From NCBI GenBank assembly GCA_021325275.1, contig JAJPHL010000043.1:1-59450 (forward strand): 59,450 nt of DNA. Direction: 5' to 3'. The position numbers and the translations under genes are program-made. Below are positions 53,249 to 59,450 of the stretch, in pieces. Each line of letters begins with the position of its first letter. Position 1 is the first letter of the stretch. The stretch comes from Terriglobia bacterium. GTDB lineage: Bacteria; Acidobacteriota; Terriglobia; JAJPHL01. The notes under the pieces were generated by a model. The model was not told the DNA's origin, ran no database searches, and worked only from the letters and a program-made list of their open reading frames with translations.

Positions 53249-53569
53249 CTACTTGTCGATGACTGTCGCGCACTTCTTGCACACACGCTGCTTGCGGCCG
53301 TCGCCGGCGATGCGGACGCCCATGCGCTTGGGCGCGTTGCAGGTGGGGCAGACTAACTGCACGTTCGAGATATTGATCGGCGCTTCTTTCTCCGCGATGC
53401 CGCCCTTGATCTGCTTCTGCGGATTGGGACGCGTGTGGCGCTTGATGATGTGCACATGCTCCACCAGAACGCGATTCTTCTTGGGGAACACCTGCAATAC
53501 GCGCCCCTGCTTTCCGGCGTCGGCGCCGCTGATCACTTGTACCCGGTCGTTTTTTCTGACGCTCAACAT
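53249..53569 (-). CDS. rplX: Ribosomal protein uL24 with zinc ribbon
   Basis: The 106-residue L24 has its KOW motif near the start ([39 protein letters not shown]). A C-terminal [27 protein letters not shown] gives two CxxC pairs able to bind zinc. It starts assembly on 23S rRNA. Confidence 0.96.
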   Translation of the reverse strand: MLSVRKNDRVQVISGADAGKQGRVLQVFPKKNRVLVEHVHIIKRHTRPNPQKQIKGGIAEKEAPINISNVQLVCPTCNAPKRMGVRIAGDGRKQRVCKKCATVIDK

Positions 53570-53596
53570 TGCTTTTCTCCGTCGATTTCGATGGCG

Positions 53597-53965
53597 TTAC
53601 AGAACCTCGGGCGCCAGCGAAACGATCTTCGTAAATTTCTTGTCGCGCAATTCGCGCGCCACGGGACCAAAGACGCGCGTGCCCACCGGCTCGTTGGCAT
53701 CGTTGATCAGCACCGCGGCGTTTTCGTCGAAACGGATGTAGGTGCCATCGCGGCGGCGCTGTTCTTTTCGCATGCGCACCACGACCGCCTTCACGACTTT
53801 GCCCTTTTTGATCTGGCTATCGGGCGCCGCTTCCTTCACCGACGCGGTAATCACATCGCCCAGACCCGCGCGAGCGCCCGTATGTCCGCCGATCGGCAGA
53901 ATGCAGGAGATTTCGCGCGCGCCGGAATTGTCGGCCACTTGCAAACGGGTGCGCATTCCAATCAT
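53597..53965 (-). CDS. rplN: Ribosomal protein uL14
   Basis: The 122-residue protein matches L14 throughout ([24 protein letters not shown]..., [54 protein letters not shown]). It overlaps rpsQ by 4 nt (ATGA). Confidence 0.97.
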   Translation of the reverse strand: MIGMRTRLQVADNSGAREISCILPIGGHTGARAGLGDVITASVKEAAPDSQIKKGKVVKAVVVRMRKEQRRRDGTYIRFDENAAVLINDANEPVGTRVFGPVARELRDKKFTKIVSLAPEVL

Positions 53966-54348
53966 GACGTCGCCTCATTTGTGGGATTCGCCGCCGCCGG
54001 ATTCGATCCCGGTGCCGGTTTGGACTTCGAAACTCCGGCGAGAATCTCCTCGCCCTCGGTCGGCACCACCGGCGCGCCCGAGGTGCGCGAATGGCGCACC
54101 ACTTCGGCCAGCGTCCAGCGCTTCAGCTTGCTCAGCGGGCGCGATTCCACGATGCGCACCACGTCGCCCAGCTTCGCCGTGCCCTTTTCGTCGTGCGCGT
54201 AGAACTTTTTGCCGCGCGTCACGATGCGGTGATACAGCGGATGGGCGCTACGCCGCGTCACCTCGACAACGATGGTTTTGGCCATCTTGGTCGAGACGAC
54301 CTCTCCGACTTTTTCTTGTTTCCGGTTGCTCGTCTGTGTCTCGGCCAT
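53962..54348 (-). CDS. rpsQ: Ribosomal protein uS17 with long tail
   Basis: The S17 core is clear ([71 protein letters not shown]). It is 128 residues in total against about 85 usual. The additional residues are a Ser/Pro/Ala tail ([21 protein letters not shown]). Confidence 0.96.
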   Translation of the reverse strand: MAETQTSNRKQEKVGEVVSTKMAKTIVVEVTRRSAHPLYHRIVTRGKKFYAHDEKGTAKLGDVVRIVESRPLSKLKRWTLAEVVRHSRTSGAPVVPTEGEEILAGVSKSKPAPGSNPAAANPTNEATS

Positions 54349-54349
54349 G

Positions 54350-54550
54350 TTAGTTGGTCTTCTTCTCCCGCAGGATCGTCGCGACGCGAGCGCGCTCCAG
54401 TTTCAGGGCGTGCAAATTGTTCAGGCCTTCCCCTTGCGTCGTGGCCGACTGGAAACGGATCCGGAAGATCCGCTCTTCCAGGTCGTGCCGGCGGTTTTCC
54501 AGTTCCGCCACCGACAGATCGCGAAATTTATCTGCTTTTTCTGCTTTCAT
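54350..54550 (-). CDS. rpmC: Ribosomal protein uL29
   Basis: The 66-residue protein ([63 protein letters not shown]) is L29. Its start is 17 nt from the rplP stop and its stop is 1 nt from rpsQ. Confidence 0.96.
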   Translation of the reverse strand: MKAEKADKFRDLSVAELENRRHDLEERIFRIRFQSATTQGEGLNNLHALKLERARVATILREKKTN

Positions 54551-54567
54551 AATCGTGACTCCCGGCT

Positions 54568-55005
<438 letters not shown>

Positions 55006-55022
55006 ACGATAAGTCCTCTTCG

Positions 55023-55715
55023 TTACTGCTGTTGCGCGGCGGGAACGCCCTGCGAACTGCGCGCGCCCAACGCCGGCTTCTGGCCCTTCGCTTCCAAAAT
55101 TTCACCCTTGTAGATCCAGCACTTCACGCCGATCCGTCCGTAAGTGGTGTGGGCCTCGGCGAATCCATAATCGATATCCGCGCGCAGTGTGTGCAGCGGC
55201 AACTGCCCTTGCAGATACCACTCGCTGCGGGCGATTTCCGCGCCGTTCAAACGTCCGCCGACGCGAACCTTGATTCCCTTGCATCCAAAACGGAGCGCCG
55301 AATCCACCGACTTGCGCATCGCGCGGCGGAAAGCCACGCGCTTTTCCAGCTGCAAGCAGATGTTTTCGCAAACCAGTTGCGCGTCGAGCTCCGGCTTGTG
55401 GACTTCCTGGATGTCGATGTAAACCTCGCGCTTGGTCTTGGCCTGCAGTTCCTGCTTCAGCTTGTCGATCTCGGCGCCCTTGCGTCCGATGATGATGCCG
55501 GGACGCGAGGTGCGGATCGTCACCCGAAGTTTGTTGCCCGGGCGATCGACTTCGACCGAAGAAACGCCAGCGGCCTTCAGGCGCTTGATCAGCATGGCCT
55601 TCAGTTCGAGGTCTTCGTGCAGAAGCTTCGCGTAGTCGTGCTTGGCGAACCAGCGCGAGCGCCAGGTTTTGTTATAGCCGAGCCGGAATCCGTATGGATG
55701 TACCTTCTGTCCCAT
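55023..55715 (-). CDS. rpsC: Ribosomal protein uS3
   Basis: The 230-residue protein has the KH domain ([49 protein letters not shown]) and the C-terminal [31 protein letters not shown] short Gln-rich tail ends it. It guards the mRNA entry of the 30S subunit. Confidence 0.97.
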   Translation of the reverse strand: MGQKVHPYGFRLGYNKTWRSRWFAKHDYAKLLHEDLELKAMLIKRLKAAGVSSVEVDRPGNKLRVTIRTSRPGIIIGRKGAEIDKLKQELQAKTKREVYIDIQEVHKPELDAQLVCENICLQLEKRVAFRRAMRKSVDSALRFGCKGIKVRVGGRLNGAEIARSEWYLQGQLPLHTLRADIDYGFAEAHTTYGRIGVKCWIYKGEILEAKGQKPALGARSSQGVPAAQQQ

Positions 55716-55724
55716 TGTGCTCCT

Positions 55725-56096
55725 TTACTCTTCCGTGGACGCTTCGGTCTCGCCGCCGCGCTCTTCCACATTGATCACGATGTGGCACATGCGCCGCTGA
55801 TAGCGATACGCGCGGCCCATCGGCGCCGGGCGAATGCGCTTCATGCGCGGGCCGTCGCCCACTTGCACCGACGCGACCACCAACTTGTCGACGTCGATGT
55901 CCTCGAAACGATTCGTGGCGTTGGCGATCGCCGACTCGAGAACCTTTTCCACTTCGCGCGCCACCGACTTGCGCGTGAAACGCAGGATGTTGCGCGCTTC
56001 GTCGGCGCTCTTGCCGCGGATCAGGTCCGTGACCAAGCGCGTCTTCTGCGGCGAGTTCCTCAAGTACTTGCTTTTTGCTGTCGCTGTGGCAGCCAT
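55725..56096 (-). CDS. rplV: Ribosomal protein uL22
   Basis: The 123-residue protein (KYLRNSPQKTRLVTDLIRGKSADEARNILRFTRKSVAREVEKVLESAIANATNRFEDIDVDKLVVASVQVGDGPRMKRIRPAPMGRAYRYQRRMCHIVINVEE) matches L22, whose loop lines the exit tunnel. It ends with Glu/Thr residues. Confidence 0.97.
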   Translation of the reverse strand: MAATATAKSKYLRNSPQKTRLVTDLIRGKSADEARNILRFTRKSVAREVEKVLESAIANATNRFEDIDVDKLVVASVQVGDGPRMKRIRPAPMGRAYRYQRRMCHIVINVEERGGETEASTEE

Positions 56097-56137
56097 ATTT
56101 CTCCTAAATCCCGCTCTGGATCAAACGCATTCCAGTG

Positions 56138-56476
56138 CTAAGTCTTCGCGGCGGGCGCGGTCGCCGCCGGCGCCGCTGCGCCCGGCGCTCCCGCCGGAGC
56201 CGCGGCTTTCTCCAAAACCTTCACCGAGTGACCCTTGAACGTGCGCGTCGGCGCAAATTCGCCCAGCTTGTGTCCCACCATGTTTTCGGTCACGTAAACG
56301 GGAATGAATTTCTTCCCTTGATGCACGGCGATGGTGTGTCCCACGAAGTTCGGAAAGATCGTCGAGCGGCGCGACCAGGTGCGAACCACTTTCTTTTCGT
56401 TGGCGCGGTTCATCGCCTCGATCTTCACCTCGAGATGCTTGTCGAGAAACGGTCCCTTTTTTAGCGAGCGGGCCAT
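56138..56476 (-). CDS. rpsS: Ribosomal protein uS19 with tail
   Basis: The S19 core [82 protein letters not shown] is standard. A 20-residue Ala/Pro-rich extension ([19 protein letters not shown]) makes it 112 residues. Confidence 0.96.
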   Translation of the reverse strand: MARSLKKGPFLDKHLEVKIEAMNRANEKKVVRTWSRRSTIFPNFVGHTIAVHQGKKFIPVYVTENMVGHKLGEFAPTRTFKGHSVKVLEKAAAPAGAPGAAAPAATAPAAKT

Positions 56477-56479
56477 GAG

Positions 56480-57304
56480 TTATTTCTTCCTCCGCGTGAC
56501 GATGAACTTGCTGGTGGACTTATTGCGGCGCGTCTTGTAGCCGCGCGTGGGCTGGCCCCACGGCGTCACCGGATGGCGTCCGCCCGAGGATTTTCCTTCA
56601 CCGCCGCCCAACGGGTGATCAACCGGGTTCATGGTCACGCCGCGGTTGTGCGGACGGCGCCCCAACCAGCGGCTGCGTCCCGCCTTGCCGAGCGACACGT
56701 TTTCATGGTCGAGATTGCCGACTTGTCCGATCGTCGCCATGCACTCGACACGCACCTTGCGAATTTCACCGGAGGGCAGCTTCAATAACGCGAAATCGCC
56801 TTCCTTATTGACGAGCTGTACGCTCGAACCCGCCGAGCGCGCCATTTGTCCGCCGCGTCCCTGCTTCAGTTCGACATTATGAACGGTCGTGCCGGCCGGA
56901 ATATTCTTCATCGGCAGCGCGTTGCCGAGCAGGATGTCGGCGTCAGGACCGGAAACCACGGTCATTCCGACGGTGAGTCCCAGGGGTTGCAGGATGTAGC
57001 GCTTCTCGCCGTCGGCGTAATGAAGCAGCGCGATGCGCGCCGAACGGTTGGGATCGTACTCGATGGAAGCAACCTTGGCGGGAACGCCGAACTTGTCGCG
57101 GCGGAAATCCACCACGCGATAATTCCGCTTGTGCCCGCCGCCGCGCCACCAGGAGGTGATTTCCCCGCTGTTGTTGCGGCCGCCGGAGGACTTCAACGTC
57201 TGGGTCAGCGACTTTTCCGGATGCTGGCGCGTGATTTCCTCGCGCGTCAGCGTGGTCTGGAAGCGCCGCGTCGGCGTTGTCGGTCTATATGCTTTGATGC
57301 CCAT
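56480..57304 (-). CDS. rplB: Ribosomal protein uL2
   Basis: The 274-residue protein includes [101 protein letters not shown] and the [27 protein letters not shown] end. It binds domain IV of 23S rRNA and is essential for peptide transfer. Confidence 0.97.
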   Translation of the reverse strand: MGIKAYRPTTPTRRFQTTLTREEITRQHPEKSLTQTLKSSGGRNNSGEITSWWRGGGHKRNYRVVDFRRDKFGVPAKVASIEYDPNRSARIALLHYADGEKRYILQPLGLTVGMTVVSGPDADILLGNALPMKNIPAGTTVHNVELKQGRGGQMARSAGSSVQLVNKEGDFALLKLPSGEIRKVRVECMATIGQVGNLDHENVSLGKAGRSRWLGRRPHNRGVTMNPVDHPLGGGEGKSSGGRHPVTPWGQPTRGYKTRRNKSTSKFIVTRRKK

Positions 57305-57347
57305 AAATGTTTCTCTCTCTCACTCGCACAGCACTGAACTACGTGCG

Positions 57348-57641
57348 TTAAACGTGCGCGGCGTACTCCACCATCTTTTCGCCTTCCTTCAACTTCACGA
57401 AGGCCTTCTTCCAATCGGGACGATAACCGGCGTAGCGTCCGCGTCGGCGTTCCTTGCCGACGAAGTTCGCGGTGCGCACGGCTTCCACTTTCACTTTGAA
57501 AATTTTCTCCACCGCCAGCTTGATGTCCGTCTTGGTCGCCGACGGCGCGACTTCCAGGCACAGCGTGCGGGCGACTTCCTTGGCGGCCAGACCCTTTTCG
57601 GTGACCAGCGGCCGGCGAATCACATGGTAAACGTTGGTCAT
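57348..57641 (-). CDS. rplW: Ribosomal protein uL23
   Basis: The 97-residue protein (VYHVIRRPLVTEKGLAAKEVARTLCLEVAPSATKTDIKLAVEKIFKVKVEAVRTANFVGKERRRGRYAGYRPDWKKAFVKL) is L23, a docking point for trigger factor and SRP. Its ATG overlaps the rplD stop by 4 nt. Confidence 0.97.
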   Translation of the reverse strand: MTNVYHVIRRPLVTEKGLAAKEVARTLCLEVAPSATKTDIKLAVEKIFKVKVEAVRTANFVGKERRRGRYAGYRPDWKKAFVKLKEGEKMVEYAAHV

Positions 57642-58264
57642 TGTGCCAGCGCCTCCTCGAAGTTTTTCACCGCCGCTTGCGACATCACCACATCGTCGTG
57701 CAACAAGAGGTCGTAGGCGTTCACTTGGCGCGACAAGCGATACTCGACGTTGGCCATATTGCGGCTGGAAAGCGACAAGTTATGGTTGTCCGCGGCGTCG
57801 ACCAGGAGCACGCGCTTGCCGTTCGAAAACGGCTTGAGCGTCTGGTGCAGGTCCTTGCTCTTGTGCGTCGAGATCGCCAGCGACTCGACAACCGTGAGCT
57901 TGTTTTCTTTCACCTTGTCGGAGAGCGCGGCGCGCAGCGCGCCCGCGATCATCTTCTTGTTCAGGCGATAGCTGTAATCGCGCGGTTGCGGTCCGTGCAC
58001 CGTGCCGCCGTGACGCCAGATCGGCGAACGCACGCTGCCCATGCGGGCCCGTCCGGTGCCCTTCTGCTTCCACAGCTTCTTGCCGCTGCCCGCGACGCGA
58101 TCGCGCGTCTTGGTGGAGTGGGTTCCGGCGCGCAGTCCCGCCAAATGATGGCGGACCGCTTCATAGAGCAGCGCCTGATTGATCTCCGCGCCGAAGACTT
58201 CGGCGTTCAGATCAAGCTCGCCCACTTTCTCGTGCTTCAGATTCCAAACATCAACCTTAGGCAT
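57638..58264 (-). CDS. rplD: Ribosomal protein uL4
   Basis: The 208-residue protein starts at ATG 58264 (MPKVDVWNLKHEKVGEL), 6 nt after GGAG. A longer frame to 58276 exists. The conserved loop RAGTHSTKTRDRVAGSGKKLWKQKGTGRARMGSVRSPIWRHGGTVHGPQPRDYSYRLNKK is present. In E. coli L4 also regulates the S10 operon. Confidence 0.96.
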   Translation of the reverse strand: MPKVDVWNLKHEKVGELDLNAEVFGAEINQALLYEAVRHHLAGLRAGTHSTKTRDRVAGSGKKLWKQKGTGRARMGSVRSPIWRHGGTVHGPQPRDYSYRLNKKMIAGALRAALSDKVKENKLTVVESLAISTHKSKDLHQTLKPFSNGKRVLLVDAADNHNLSLSSRNMANVEYRLSRQVNAYDLLLHDDVVMSQAAVKNFEEALAQ

Positions 58265-58283
58265 AACGTTCTCCAACCGTCTC

Positions 58284-58928
58284 CTACTTCTTGGCGATCT
58301 TTTTCGCGCGACGCACTTCCACGTAGCCGTTTTCCGGGCCCGGGATCGAGCCTTTCAGAACCAGCAACTGATCGTCGCCGTCAATTTCCAAAACTTCCAG
58401 ATTGCGAACCGTGATCCGCGCATTGCCCATCTGTCCCGCCATGCGCTGACCCTTGAAAACGCGCGAGGGGAAGGACGACGCGCCGATCGAACCGGGTGCG
58501 CGGTGAAACATCGATCCATGCGATCCTTCGCCGCCGCGGAAGTGATGGCGCTTCACGAATCCCTGCCATCCACGGCCGATGCTCGTGGCGACCACGTCGA
58601 CTTTATCTTTCGGCTTGAAGACTTCTTCCACCGTAAAGCGCTGGCCCACGGCGGCGTCGGTGCCCGCGACGAGTTTGAACTCGCGCAGCTTGCGGCCCGG
58701 CTCGACGCCGGCTTTTTTGTAGTGGCCGGCCATCGGCTGTTTCACGCGCTTCGGCTTGACGAACTCCACCATGCCGAGCTGCACGGCGTCGTAGCCTTCC
58801 TTGGCGGCGGTCTTCTTCTGCACCACCACGCACGGACCCGCTTGGATCACCGTGCACGGCACCATCGCGCCGTCTTCCCGGAAGATCTGCGTCATCCCAA
58901 CTTTTTTTCCAATCAGTCCGCTGACCAT
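58284..58928 (-). CDS. rplC: Ribosomal protein uL3
   Basis: The 214-residue protein contains [38 protein letters not shown] and [66 protein letters not shown]-type motifs. It organises the peptidyl-transferase center. Confidence 0.97.
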   Translation of the reverse strand: MVSGLIGKKVGMTQIFREDGAMVPCTVIQAGPCVVVQKKTAAKEGYDAVQLGMVEFVKPKRVKQPMAGHYKKAGVEPGRKLREFKLVAGTDAAVGQRFTVEEVFKPKDKVDVVATSIGRGWQGFVKRHHFRGGEGSHGSMFHRAPGSIGASSFPSRVFKGQRMAGQMGNARITVRNLEVLEIDGDDQLLVLKGSIPGPENGYVEVRRAKKIAKK

Positions 58929-58962
58929 ATTCCCTCTTTACGCGGCTTCTACTCAAAGAAGC

Positions 58963-59319
<357 letters not shown>

Positions 59320-59342
59320 TGTTTTCCTTACGCCTGCTCTGA

Positions 59343-59450
59343 CTACGCGATGATCTCGGCCACCGTACCCGCGCCGACCGTGCGTCCGCCCTCGCGAATG
59401 GCGAAGCGCATTTCCTTCTCCACGCCCACCGGCGTGATCAGTTCCACTTC
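59343..59450 (-). CDS. tuf: Elongation factor Tu, C-terminal end (partial)
   Basis: Only the last 35 codons are inside the window. Read on the minus strand they give [20 protein letters not shown] and then [15 protein letters not shown] with a TAG stop. This is the conserved C-terminus of EF-Tu, which delivers aminoacyl-tRNA to the ribosome. It is upstream of rpsJ, the classic str-S10 junction. Confidence 0.95.
   Translation of the reverse strand, partial: EVELITPVGVEKEMRFAIREGGRTVGAGTVAEIIA

Overview
The window looks like chromosomal DNA of an Acidobacteriota bacterium, probably of the Solibacter/Bryobacter lineage. The evidence is gene content: a TIGR03435-type secreted protein, a PadR regulator fused in an operon with a large ADOP-type FtsX/MacB permease, secreted carboxypeptidase-regulatory-domain proteins, and high-GC coding bias throughout. 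This is an assignment from family knowledge, not from a search.

Layout. 1-4.6 kb: small hypothetical membrane and secreted proteins, an XRE-type regulator and a FecR-domain secreted protein. 4.8-8.5 kb: leuB and leuA on the minus strand, divergent from a LysR regulator with a T-N11-A operator candidate. 8.5-13.1 kb: a minus-strand lipid cluster (CFA-synthase-like methyltransferase, alpha/beta hydrolase, PlsC-type acyltransferase, cNMP-binding patatin). 13.1-17 kb: PadR plus ADOP permease, then a TIGR03435 protein. 17.0-22.0 kb: a tightly overlapping four-gene minus-strand operon (outer-membrane barrel, small phosphate-type periplasmic binding protein, hybrid histidine kinase, REC-kinase). It is bracketed by intact hisA and a 62-bp relic of the hisA 3' end. 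22-26.5 kb: hisA, a Lys/Ala-rich histone-like protein, ThuA, deoB, tpiA, secG and tRNA-Leu(GAG). 26.5-27.7 kb: a hendecad-repeat coiled-coil gene bracketed by the tRNA and a copy of its 3' half, then an antitoxin/PIN-toxin pair. 27.7-34.5 kb: two CarboxypepD_reg proteins, DinB, an SRPBCC protein, a 162-bp inverted-repeat element, and a FAH-family dehydratase plus 2-oxoglutarate-semialdehyde dehydrogenase pair. 34.7-37.7 kb: a PilZ protein with a very long coiled coil. 37.8-40.4 kb: an ATP-grasp enzyme and a B12-binding-type radical SAM protein. 40.5-43.0 kb: PQQ-propeller protein, ornithine-cyclodeaminase-like protein and a small coiled-coil protein. 43.1-59.45 kb: the complete S10-spc-alpha operon run (rpsJ to rplQ, with secY, adk, map, infA, rpmJ and rpoA), with the 3' end of tuf at the window edge.

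The strongest discovery is that the radical SAM gene does not end at its apparent TGA stop. In frame it continues as C-U-A-E-P followed by eight more residues and TAA. A 17-nt hairpin sits just downstream of the UGA, at nearly the same distance as in the E. coli fdhF SECIS element. It is therefore very probably a selenoprotein of the CUAEP-tail radical SAM class, and the ATP-grasp gene starts 6 nt after the true stop. Other notable points are the hisA-bracketed signalling cassette, the duplicated tRNA-Leu 3' end, and several families of short-unit inverted repeats, one of which has entered three gaps of the spc ribosomal operon.
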